From NCBI GenBank assembly GCA_022385755.1, contig MU278357.1, positions 1 to 64,000 on the forward strand: 64,000 nt of DNA, read 5' to 3'. The notes under the pieces are model-generated. The model was not told the DNA's origin and made no database searches. It was given only the letters and a program-made list of their open reading frames with translations. Shown piece after piece: positions 54,452 to 64,000 of this stretch. Made by a program: the position numbers and the translations under genes. Within the stretch, counting starts at the first letter, position 1. Every line of letters begins with the position of its first letter. This DNA is from Trametopsis cervina (Eukaryota > Basidiomycota > Agaricomycetes > Polyporales > Irpicaceae).

Positions 54452-55734
54452 ATGTCCACCCACAAGGCCCTTTTCCTCCTCGAAAGAAGAGGCAGCTATG
54501 CTGTTCGTGAGATAGAGACCCCCGAGCCAGCAGCAGGCGAACTTTTGGTCGAGGTTCACGCCACTGGACTCAACCCAGTTGACTGGAAGATTCAGTCTTT
54601 CTTGGACTTTATCTGCCCGACTTACCCTGCTATTGTGGGGGCGGATTCCGCCGGAATCGTGAAAGCTGTCGGTGAAGGCGTCACCAGCTTCGTCGTGGGT
54701 GATAAAGTGTAAGCCTCCCGCGCACGAATTCTGGATCAAAAGCTAAACCTTAAGTACAGTGTGCACCAAGGCTTTTACAGGAACCGACAGGCCACTTTCC
54801 AACAATACACCATTGTGCCCGCTGAGATTACTGCAAAGGTCAGACTTAGATCTTTGTACACCGCTACAATTTTGCTGATTGAATGTGTTCAACATAGCTT
54901 CCTCCCAATCTGTCCTTTGACCAGGCCGCAACCATCCCCCTCGCCCTTGCTACCGCAGCATTTGGCTTTTACAGCAAGAAAGCCACCCTGCCTGCTCGAG
55001 GCGGAGCAGAATTAGCTCCTGTATGGGAAGAGGGCGGTCGTGGCAAATATGCGGGTCAGCCGATATTAATCATCGGCGGGTCGTCTTCAGTCGGCCAGCA
55101 AGGTACTTATTACACTATAGCATTCACATTGCACTACGGCTGACAGAGTCGTTTCCTTTTTTGACATACAGCTATCCAGTTTGCGAAGCTGTCTGGATTC
55201 TCTCCTATAATTACCACCGCCTCGAAGCATAACGAAGCATTCGTGAAGTCTCTCGGTGCCACACACATAGTCGACCGTAATGAACCGCTCCCGCAGACTG
55301 TGCAGTCCATCACCTCCGAACCAATCAAGATCATCTACGACGCCATTTCATTGAAAGACACACAGAATGACGCTTATGACATCCTCGCGCCGGGAGGCAC
55401 CCTTGTCTTGGTCGAGGATCTTGCAATCGACGAATCGAAGTTGACAAAGGACAAGGAGCTCGTTGCCGCGTATGGCACAGTTTACGATCCGAACCAGAGA
55501 GCGCTCGGCGTGAGCCTGTACAAGAACCTTACCGCGATGTTGGAGTCTGGAGAGCTGAAGGTGCGCTACAGTATTTAAATTCACCGTGCAACTGCGCAGA
55601 TCGCTGATATTTTCTTGTAGCCTAACAATGTCGAGGTGGTTCCCAATGGGCTTGCTGGTATCCCCGATGCTCTGGAGAAATTGAAGGCTGGGAAGGTCAG
55701 CGCAAGCAAGTTGGTGGCGCATCCCCAAGAGTAA
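54452..55734 (+). CDS. MDR-family oxidoreductase (GroES-like, enoyl-reductase type)
   Basis: NAD(P)H-dependent medium-chain dehydrogenase/reductase resembling fungal zinc-independent trans-enoyl reductases (ToxD/LovC-like). Exons: 54452-54708, 54760-54838, 54898-55102, 55172-55560, 55621-55734; 347 residues. The N-terminal GroES-like fold has [11 protein letters not shown] and [17 protein letters not shown]. The nucleotide-binding fold has [17 protein letters not shown] near residues 175-190 and SLGATHIVD after it. The usual structural-zinc cysteines are absent. No PKS or other biosynthetic gene lies nearby, so a stand-alone reductase is likely. Substrate unknown. No break was seen. Confidence 0.88.
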
Positions 55735-56273
55735 ATTGAATGTGTATCATGTATGTACTTGTGATTATACTATATTTTAGCTCAGGCATACCCGCCCCAC
55801 CAACTTGTCGTTATGATGTCACGAACACGAAGTGTCACGCGTGACCGAACGTGTTCTGGGATCTCTTTGTCGCTGATCTCAACTCTGACAGTTGAGGTCG
55901 CTTCCGGTACGTACTGTAGTCTTCTCTGAGAGAATGGACGAACTGAAAGTTTCCAGCATCAGCGGCGGTTTGATGACGGCTCGGCTGGTAGACTGGTCTA
56001 ACGTCCAGCTACAAACTAGGGTGTTTTCTCGCCACCCCCTACCCCCCCCACCGGCCCTGAAGGGGTTGGGCTTACGCGTTGCCCGGCGACAAGTGCCATC
56101 CAGGACCCTTTGTGCGGATAATGCCAGTCCTGCCTAACCATTCCACTTTCAGAAGGATTGACGGTGAACTTCTGTCAAGTTCAAATCAGCTGAGCTCCAA
56201 CAGCACCCCAACTTATAAACATGCAGTGCCGAGCCACAATTCATTTTGCGGTCTTGTACCACGTCTACACACA
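55735..56273. promoter_or_regulatory. Intergenic and promoter of BTB 2
   Basis: About 540 bp. TATAAA at 56214-56219 lies 55 bp upstream of the BTB 2 start. A C-rich stretch lies at 56034-56055. No gene was seen. Confidence 0.5.
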
Positions 56274-57630
56274 ATGAACACAAGACAGGGCTCGAGAAAT
56301 GCGCAGGGTAAGTCGCTGATTCATGAATTGTGAGCACCGTTATGGATGATCATGTGTTTATGTCTCCGCGCAGATGCCTCCTCGAGTACGGCGGCGACCA
56401 CAGCCACAACCAAGCTGAACGATGTTTTCTCTGCTATGTCGAGCGCTATCATGGACGAGTCTGGCGCAACACAAAATTCTGCGAAGAAGAAACGTAAGGT
56501 GGCAGCAACCCAAACGGCGTCGACAGACTTGAAGTTGCCGCGGACTCCGGCGCTCTTGTGGCGCGCGAACGTTGTACTCAAACCGAATGCAAAAACCCAC
56601 CACCCTTCCCTGTGGTACGAGGATGGGCACGTTTTGGTGATTGCATTGGATGGACTATGCTTCAAGCTGCATCCTGGAATCCTCTCACGGCACTCTAAGG
56701 TACTGAAAGACAAGATATCCACCGCGCAGTCACAGATGCATCCAAATGCACCCGCAGAAGGATCCTCGGCCGTTTCGTACGCTGATACGACACTGTATCT
56801 CGATGATACAGGTGAACATCTGAGTGAGCTGTTCGGGATATTGTATGATGGAGGGTGCCAGTGAGTAGTTATTAATGCTCAGTCGCCTACATCTCTAATT
56901 GATCCTGTGCAGTCCTTTCCTTGATCGTACGCGAAGCATCCAATTCGAAAGGCTGCGCATCATTATGCTATTGGCAATGAAATACAGCGTTCAGCACATT
57001 GTTGACTCCGCTGTAATGCGCCTGCAGGTGCTCTTCCCGTCTAACATAGACGACTGGACCGATTGGGTTGCCGCGGATAAGGTAGACCACCCTATCGCGA
57101 TGACATCCTCCGACGCCATTGCGGTGGCCCACCTCGCCAGGATGCTGCCATCAAAGGATATGCTCCCCGTGGCACTCTACATATGTTCAATCTTGCCCTC
57201 CGAGACCCTCATTCATGGAATAACATATGGAGGCGAGAAGGTCATACTCTCTCTGGAAGATCAAGCGGAATGTCAGGATGCGGCCGTACAGATGATGGAG
57301 GTGAACATTTACATTGTTGGGGCAATCCTCGAGGCTGCACTGGACAAGGGTGACGGACACCATGCACCCCTCTGCCGCGCGGCATTCCGCAAGCTTGCCT
57401 TGCGTGTCCTAGCAGATGACTTGCTAGCGAGAAACAATTGTTTCGCCTCTCTCATGCCTTGGATTAACGACACTGAAGTGGAAATTGGGGAGCGCCTCTG
57501 TCCAGGGTGCAAAGCATCCTTGGAGACGCAGCTTGACCAGCGAAGACGCACTGCATGGGCGAAGCTTGGGGAGCGTTACCATGTTCCCAATTGGCCACCC
57601 CAAAACCAAAAGGACGAAGGCGCGAAATGA
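56274..57630 (+). CDS. BTB/POZ-domain protein, copy 2
   Basis: Three exons, 56274-56307, 56374-56860 and 56913-57630, giving 412 residues. It starts MNTRQGSRNAQ and has a basic nuclear-type signal (AKKKRKV). The BTB domain begins with HPSLWYEDGHVLVIALDGLCFKLHPGIL, parallel to copy 1, and both genes split the domain at the same point (DG-x-[QC] just before the intron, phase 2). The C-terminal helical region has LPVALYICSILPSE and a final CPGCKASLETQLDQRRR, as in copy 1. It lacks the 17-bp repeat. Function unknown. Probably arose by local duplication with copy 1. Confidence 0.88.
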
Positions 57631-57883
57631 TAACGCTATACTTCTATCACTGTGTTCAAAAAATGCATCTCCGTCGAGGCCGGGTTCGTAGTATTTCTTG
57701 AATTGTAATGTATCGTATCGTATTCGTAGACGAGTGTATAAGCTCGTGGTGCTGAATTATAATCATGCTGTAATACAGTGGCGCCCAAGCCATATTTCCA
57801 TCATGGCGCCGGGCTCGGACACCGTCATTCTCTTCCTCGACAACTACCGTCGGCTGCTCGACATTACACTCTAGGTTCGGGCT

Positions 57884-58870
57884 ATGTCGGTCAGAACATT
57901 GTTCTCGCAGTCTCTGAAACGCGCATCGTCGCGAGCCTTGGCAAGACCTGGTTTAGCATCGAACCCTGCCATCATACAAAGGCGAGAGAAGGGTACCCAG
58001 CCAAACTATGAAGGTCACGTCCCCTTAAACTGGTTTGAACACGCCTTCATGTTTGCTGGAGCTTCCTATATGTCCCTATTTCATCCTGCAAGAGGAGGTA
58101 CGTGTCCGAAAAAATCACCTGTCTGCTCAGCGGCGAATTCACGCTATTTTGCAGACATGGTAGCAGCTGTCGCGGATCTAACATCTGGTCCCGTATTACC
58201 CGGGCTCAGAGACAAGATGCTTTCAAGCCCTGAAGGCCGGCGGATACTCAAAGAACGACCGAGGATCAACACCCAGACAGTTGACATGCATAAACTGGCC
58301 CTGTTACCCGAGGGCAGCTTTGGAAACGCGTACGTTACGTGGTTGGAACGTTGCGGGGTCACTCCTGATACGAGAGAACCGGTGCGTGCCTACATTCTGA
58401 CAAATGATATTATAATGAACGTCGAAATGGGACTAACTACGAAGGTTCATTACGTCGACGACCCGGAACTTGCGTATGTGCTTCAACGGTACCGCGAATG
58501 CCACGACTTCTACCATTGTATTGTCAACCTGCCAGTCAATGTCGAGTCCGAACTCGCGGTCAAGTTCTTTGAGTTTGCGAATTTGGGCCTCCCTATGGCA
58601 GGCTTTGCAGCCGCCTTCGGCCATATTCGTCTGAACTCTACAAAGCGCGCGCGATTATTCCAGGAATACGTACCGTGGGCTATGAAGTGCGGAAGCAGCT
58701 CTCAGAGTCTCATCACTGTATACTGGGAAGAACGCTGGGAACAAGACGTTGCGGAACTCAGGAAAGAGTTGGGTATATGGGAAGCACCTGAAGCCCGATG
58801 GGGAAAGGCACTCAGTGAAGCCAAGGCTGCAGCGGAAAAGAAGAGGACCGCGGCTGAGCAAGTTCGGTGA
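57884..58870 (+). CDS. COQ4: Ubiquinone biosynthesis protein COQ4
   Basis: Component of the mitochondrial coenzyme Q synthesis complex. Exons 57884-58097 and 58155-58870, 309 residues. The 57-nt intron is in frame, so it could be mistaken for coding. The Arg/Ser-rich N-terminus is a likely mitochondrial targeting peptide. The conserved zinc motif HDxxH-x11-E is complete (HDFYH at about 188-192, Glu 204), in the block RYRECHDFYHCIVNLP. FEFANLGLPMAG follows. Length is normal for fungal COQ4. It lies between BTB 2 and aminotransferase 2, all on the plus strand. Confidence 0.95.
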   Translation: MSVRTLFSQSLKRASSRALARPGLASNPAIIQRREKGTQPNYEGHVPLNWFEHAFMFAGASYMSLFHPARGGTCPKKSPVCSAANSRYFADMVAAVADLTSGPVLPGLRDKMLSSPEGRRILKERPRINTQTVDMHKLALLPEGSFGNAYVTWLERCGVTPDTREPVRAYILTNDIIMNVEMGLTTKVHYVDDPELAYVLQRYRECHDFYHCIVNLPVNVESELAVKFFEFANLGLPMAGFAAAFGHIRLNSTKRARLFQEYVPWAMKCGSSSQSLITVYWEERWEQDVAELRKELGIWEAPEARWGKALSEAKAAAEKKRTAAEQVR

Positions 58871-59394
58871 GCTCCCTCCACCTTTGACCGGATCAATATT
58901 CGAATAATCAATTACAGGGGGTTCTGAGATCATAGATAGAGGCTCAACAGGAGCGTCCCTATTACGAGAACCCGGCTTCAATACAACGAACGACCCGTCG
59001 TCAGTATTAGACCCATACTATCGCAAGGCGGCTACCTCTTGCATATGTAACTTCGCTTGCGTCTACCGGCGAAGGATGCAGCGGAGAACCACGTCAGATC
59101 ACATGCGAGCAATATGTGGGCTCTCTGCGCGTGTAAAACTGGCCTGGAGACCAAACTAACCAATTAATAACTGCAAATGAGACGACCCGCGAGCCTGTAT
59201 ATCTGTATGTGTGATGACTCCGCAGGTAAGAGCCTTACTCCTCGCAGACGGACCCAGTCACGTAAGCCCCGCCTCGTGCGAGTCATCGAGTCATTTTGGT
59301 GCACAGGTTTAGGGCATTATCTTAAGTACGTCTGTTCTCACTCCTAACAGTGATCATCATCTTTAGCTTTTGCTACGTACCACGCCTAGCGAAG
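58871..59394. other. Intergenic, COQ4 to aminotransferase 2
   Basis: About 520 bp with no supported gene. It should hold the COQ4 3' end and the aminotransferase promoter. No TATA box was identified. Confidence 0.5.
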
Positions 59395-61253
59395 ATGACA
59401 GAGGCTCTTCTAGATGCTCATGGAGTTCCTGTGGCCTTGGACGCGAACGAGACGGCGCCTGTTAGCTCTTCGGATTCGTTGAAAGTACAGCCCAATGAGT
59501 ACTACCAGTCAAAACTCTCCGTCATCGCCCAACACCGGAAACATGACGGCAGTCAGTATACACATCCACTCCTCATTTGATGATTCACTTCGCTAACCAT
59601 TCTTCTTCACCGTACGTCTTACAGTTCGTGCTCGCTTGCCTTTGGAACAGACGCCCGGGCTCATCTCGCTACTTGCGGGGAAGCCGCACCCTTCCACTTT
59701 CCCCTTCAAATCTTTCAGCATGGTCCTTCGTGATGCAGTGGACCCCGAAAAAGAAATTCCCGTCCAACTCACGCAGGAGGAGCTCGAAATTGGACTTCAG
59801 TACAGCGCAGGCAATGGGATCCCTTCACTCATTGAATGGGTGTATGGTCTGCAAGAGATTGCCCACGGTAGGAAAAAGGGTGAAGGCTGGACGGTTAGTA
59901 TCGGCAGCGGCTCGCAAGATCTCATTTATAAAGTGGGTTCTCTGTCGCCTACCATTGACGGAGCGGTCCACTCATTTGCGTCTAGGCTGTCACGGCACTC
60001 ATAAACCCTGGAGATTCGGTATTAATGGAGGTTCCTACCTACGCGTGCGCATCTTATTCATTCCGTTGTGGCGTTGATGGTCCGCTGAATCCCATATTCT
60101 GTATAGCGGCGTGAGCCCCATGTTCCAGTCGTTGCAATGCGAGATCATAGGTGAGATATTTCACATACTGCCTTCAACCTATGCTCATCTCGTGTATCCG
60201 CTAGAGATCGAAATGGACTCCAACGGTATCTTATCCCACTCACTTCGCGAGAAGCTTGAGAACTGGCCAGTAGGAAAACCCAAACCGAAAGTGCTATATA
60301 CCGTGCCCGTACGTTCTTACCTCCATCAGTCTTGGTTGGAAGCACCTCTGGAATTTGATATTTGTAATAGTACGGCTGCAACCCATCGGGCGCTACAGCC
60401 ACGCTTGAACGTCGGGAGGAAGTCCTTGCACTGGCTCAGGAGCACGATTTCATTATCCTCGAGGGTAATTCAGTGTCCAATGATGATGCTAATGCCATAT
60501 TGACATGCACACAGATGACCCGTACCACTTTTTATACTACGGCTCGGCCCCTCGTCCGCCTTCCTATTTCGCGCTCGAGAAGGATGTGGCTTCGCCAGGC
60601 CGAGTAATACGCTTCGATACTCTTTCGAAGATCCTTTCTTCAGGAATGCGTTTAGGGTTCGTCTCAGGCCCCGAGCTTTTGGTCAACACAATACATGCGC
60701 ATGTTCGTCGTCTCGATAATTTCCCAATAGCAGGATAAGTATCAACTTCTGTGTTTTAGACCAATGTAGCGAACCTCCAGCCCAACACGCTCGCGCAAGT
60801 CCTCGCGATGGCCGTTCTCTCGCGCTGGGGCCATCAAGGGTTCCTCGAGCATGCCGACCGAGTAGCCCAGTTCTACCGCAAGAAGCGCGACATATTCCAG
60901 GCAGCGATGACAAGACATCTATCTGGGCTCGCGGAGTGGACGCCACCCGAGGCGGGAATGTTCATGTGGTGCGTATGATGGTACCCAAATGCCCGCAGGA
61001 GCCCAGTTATAACACGCGTGCTGCGGTCTATAGGTTCAGGCTATTGCTCGGGAACGAGGACCCTAGCCTCGACGACTCTGATCTGTTGATTCAATCAAAA
61101 GCGTTCGAACGCGGCGTGCTGGTGCTTCCTGGCTCGGTATTTTATCCTAATTCGCGCGTGTCTGCGTATGTGCGCGCGTCGTTCAGCTTGATGGAGGAGA
61201 AGGAGGTAGACGAGGCGTTGAGAAGGCTGAGGCTGGCGATATTAGAGAACTAA
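59395..61253 (+). CDS. Aro8-like aminotransferase, copy 2
   Basis: PLP-dependent aminotransferase paralogous to the minus-strand gene at 47883. Exons: 59395-59551, 59625-59932, 59986-60044, 60107-60150, 60205-60308, 60371-60464, 60515-60702, 60760-60968, 61034-61253; 460 residues. Exons 2-8 have exactly the same lengths (308, 59, 44, 104, 94, 188, 209) and phases as copy 1. Blocks: PGLISLLAGKPHPSTFP, LYTVPYGCNPSG, DTLSKILSSGMRLGF (PLP lysine), AYVRASFSL. All introns are GT-AG, including GTCAGT and GTTCGT donors. The N-terminus is longer than in copy 1. It lies downstream of COQ4 on the same strand. No break was seen. Confidence 0.9.
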
Positions 61254-62872
61254 GAGTAGCGCGGCTTGGAGTATTGTGGTGAGTGCTGCGCGCATTAAGG
61301 CTGTCGCTCACGTCTACTGACGTGATGCCAAGTAGGGTGTAGAACTATAGCAGTGTAGAATATGTGACGGAGAAATCAACTTCCTATGTACAATCTGCCG
61401 AAGCTAAGGAAGACAGCCTGAGCGCGGCGTTGGCTATTTACGACTTAGATGTTTCCGTGCTACGCTGCACTGGACGATGGCAAACATCAAAGCGTCGTTC
61501 GTAAAGAATTCAATTGCGGTGGAACCACTTTCGCAAGACTCCCACGTCAACGGGACAACATTTCGAAAGCAGAGATTTGTCAAAAGCGCTGGCAGACAGG
61601 GAAGGCGGAGGTGTCCCGTTTCGACGAGCACTTGTGAGTTTCGTATAAGTGGGTCCTCGTATACTTACGTGTCGCTTTCACACGTCGTATCACCCCTGGA
61701 ACGATCGCCTGCGAGCCTCGCGGAAGCTGATCTTGAATTCGACCCTCAACCGCACTTGGCGGCGGCAGAGAATATATGAAGACGACGGGGCTGATGGAGG
61801 TTTGATGATGAACAACGTCCTTAGCGTCGGCGTCGGCGAGAGGGGTGCATACACGTGGTGCCTCGCCAACTGTGGTACCTATACATAGAGGACCCAGGTA
61901 TGCGAAGCCCAACCCTAATCGTGCCGCAGTTAGTACTTTACTTATCTCTCCGGACTGACGATGTGGGTTTAAGGCCGGACTAGGCAATGTTGGAACAGCA
62001 CGTTGAATGAACGGTGGGTATCGCTGCCTGGCGATGCGAACGAAACGTTGGCGGGACTGGTGCAAGAGCTATAGTGCCTTGTTTGAGGTTTGCTAGTGGC
62101 CTCGCGGGCAGGACGGCCAGGTACCGTGAATCTGTGCCCTTCGCCCCCTCGCTCGCTTGTCGTTCACGTAGCGGTTCGATACCTCGGGAAAGCAGACTCT
62201 GCGTCCCAGAACACATCAGTCTATCGTTCTGTGCAGGCAACGCGATGGCCGTGCGGCAAGAATGAGTTCATGCCCTCAGATCATTGTTCGAGTTGGACCA
62301 TCACCACGGTAGGCAGGCGAGATTCGCTGATGCACATCTAGGGTCTGTCCAGAAGGCTGCTCGTGTTGTCATTCTGGAATATACTCGAGTGCCATTCGAG
62401 TGCCATTCGATGTTAGCACGAATGATCTTCTGGCCAACCGTGGCGCTTGAGCGCCGGCATGCACATTACCGTGCCGAACACAGATTGTATGCGTGTATGG
62501 CAGCCTGGGATAAGAGGCTTGAGTGACGTTTAGGAAGACTGTGTTTCACATATCTGCAAACTTGCTAGTCCAGTGATCTCACGTATCTTTGTCAGTTGCT
62601 CCTGAGTCCAGTGATCTCAAGTATCTTTGTCAGTTGCAGTGCTCAGGGAATCGTGACCTCCTTGGTCAGCGAGATAATAATAAATAAAAATGCGACGGAG
62701 CAAGCGAGAGCACCTCGGAATCAATCCTGTTCTGAACTTCCACCACAACTGACGTATCTGTCCGATCGCCGTTACCTCTCTTCAATCCTCCACGACCTGT
62801 GAGTACCTCAATGTCATCAGGGTTCTGCGATTCCTATGCTCACTATAGTGATGTGTATGCGGCCTCAGTAGT
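61254..62872. other. Intergenic region
   Basis: About 1.6 kb in which I can support no gene. Open frames on both strands are short and featureless. Short direct duplications occur (GAGTGCCATTC near 62390-62410; CCAGTGATCTCA-GTATCTTTGTCAGTTG near 62571 and 62607). Confidence 0.5.
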
Positions 62873-63442
62873 ATGTCTTTCGCCGAAGAACAACGCGTGC
62901 CCGTTGATGCGTGTTTTGCGGTCAAATGCGGCAGTTGCGGAAAGACGACATGGAAAGTGAGCATCTTGTACTTCAGAGGGCATGCATACATGCCCTGTTT
63001 CGAATCAGTCGCCATCCGAGCTGCCTCCACGTTGCCGCGAGCCTTGCGGGTGCACTCGCGACGCTCGGAAATATCATGAATGATGCTCATGGCCAATATG
63101 GCATCTTGTCACCGCGGCCTGACCGTTGCATTCATTATCGAGGCTCGTTTTTCGGACCAATCAACAAGGTCGAGACCGGTGCATCGTGTACTGGGCGTTC
63201 TGGGCGTTGTCGAACAAAACTACACACTACTACCGCTCATTCTTGCGCTCGTGTCGTCTTCGACTCATTTCGTTTTTCTGCTCAAATCGTTATCTCGTTG
63301 CGATTCATCACGCCGACGAGATGATCATACTCTTTTACGTCTGCTAGACCTCTTCTTTCTTTCCTCGTGCATGTGCTTAGCGACCCCTTTTACTCTTTAC
63401 TTACCTATGTCTTGCCAGGGCTGTGGTCAACACGTCGACTCG
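62873..63442 (+). CDS. Small cysteine-rich zinc-ribbon-like protein, 5' exons only
   Basis: Exon 1 (62873-62956) encodes 28 residues ending KCGSCGKTTWK. A candidate second exon of 24 nt (63419-63442, AG before and GTACGT after) encodes GCGQHVDS in phase. Joined, the CxxC...TTW.GCG.H pattern resembles a family of tiny fungal zinc-binding proteins that usually end with a CxC motif. That last exon was not located. The intervening intron would be 462 nt, long for this genome. An alternative is that 63407 (MSCQGCGQHVDS) starts a separate transcript. Function unknown. Confidence 0.4.
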
Positions 63443-64000
63443 GTACGTACACCATCCCTCTTTCCACACAGTCCTCCTCCCCTCTTCTTTTTCTACTCCC
63501 GGCAACCACATGCCCGGCTGAACGTCGCCGCCATATTTGCGATTTGAACGCACATTCTATGCCGCGGGGGTGCTGCTGCATCCCGTATTCTGATGGACTC
63601 ATACCCCTGGCAGCCCGTATCTGTCGGTCAAATGGGAACAGATACTCGACGGCGTCGGGGATGCACCAGGACAGCTACCTGGGGCACGTATGGGGCAGCG
63701 CACTGACGATCCTGGGCTGTCGGGAATGTCGGCCGACGCGGGTCGACATCGACGTTCCTGGGCCTTTGTGGCTATCTATGCTCAGCGATATGCCCTGCGG
63801 CACGGCTGCACACCAGCGAGCACTCGCGCCTGGGGAAGCTTGAGTGCGTTCTCCGTTGCTGCGGGAGAGATTTGCCTGTTTCTCTCTCTCTGCCAGGCTA
63901 GCCGTTTCTGATCGTTTCTATTTGTGGCGTGAGCCATGTTGTTTCGCATATTACGTCTGCACCCTGCTCTGCTTTCATACTGACTGACTGTTTCTTGGCC
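63443..64000. other. Right-edge sequence without a supported gene
   Basis: About 560 bp. It may contain the 3' end of the small cysteine-rich gene. CT-rich at 63456-63490 and 63876-63893. Nothing else was recognised. Confidence 0.4.

Noticed and set aside
1..64000. CRISPR arrays, rRNA and tRNA genes
   Set aside because: No spaced direct-repeat array and no tRNA cloverleaf or rRNA-like sequence was noticed; the window is eukaryotic nuclear DNA.

Overview
The window looks like nuclear DNA from a filamentous basidiomycete, probably an Agaricomycete. The evidence is many short (about 45-65 nt) GT-AG introns, a Plavaka-type transposase, a DUF6532 protein, two BTB genes of an Agaricomycete-type paralogous family, a fungal RNA-dependent RNA polymerase, and Tad-like LINE and Ty3/Gypsy retroelements. 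Species cannot be read from the sequence. Exon borders were placed by eye from splice consensus, reading frame and family alignment from memory.

Layout. 1-7.6 kb: a Plavaka DNA-transposon transposase (minus, cut by the left edge) diverges from a DUF6532 gene (plus) followed by AT-rich palindromic DNA; together these may be one large element. 7.6-18.7 kb: copy A of an unclassified non-coding repeat family, split by an 8.2 kb LINE with a 15-bp target-site duplication and a poly(A) tail. 19.1-23.4 kb: an apparently intact 17- or 18-exon RNA-dependent RNA polymerase gene (RNA silencing). 23.8-34.9 kb: copy B of the same repeat family, split by a 7.1 kb Ty3/Gypsy element whose two 172-bp LTRs look identical and whose gag and pol are joined by a strong candidate -1 frameshift signal; it carries a third ORF between pol and the 3' LTR.

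34.9-42.5 kb is gene-poor with degenerate minisatellites. 42.6-61.3 kb is mostly host genes: a Pps1-like dual-specificity phosphatase, an Aro8-like aminotransferase (minus), a BTB protein, copy C of the repeat family (minus, with a 10-N gap), an MDR enoyl-reductase-like oxidoreductase, a second BTB protein, COQ4, and a second Aro8-like aminotransferase. The aminotransferase and BTB pairs are local paralogues with conserved intron positions. The last 2.7 kb holds at most a small zinc-ribbon-like gene.

As a whole: an RNA-silencing polymerase gene lies between two nested transposon islands built on direct copies of one repeat family, and a host gene cluster (COQ4, two aminotransferases, two BTB genes) has been locally duplicated and invaded by a third copy.
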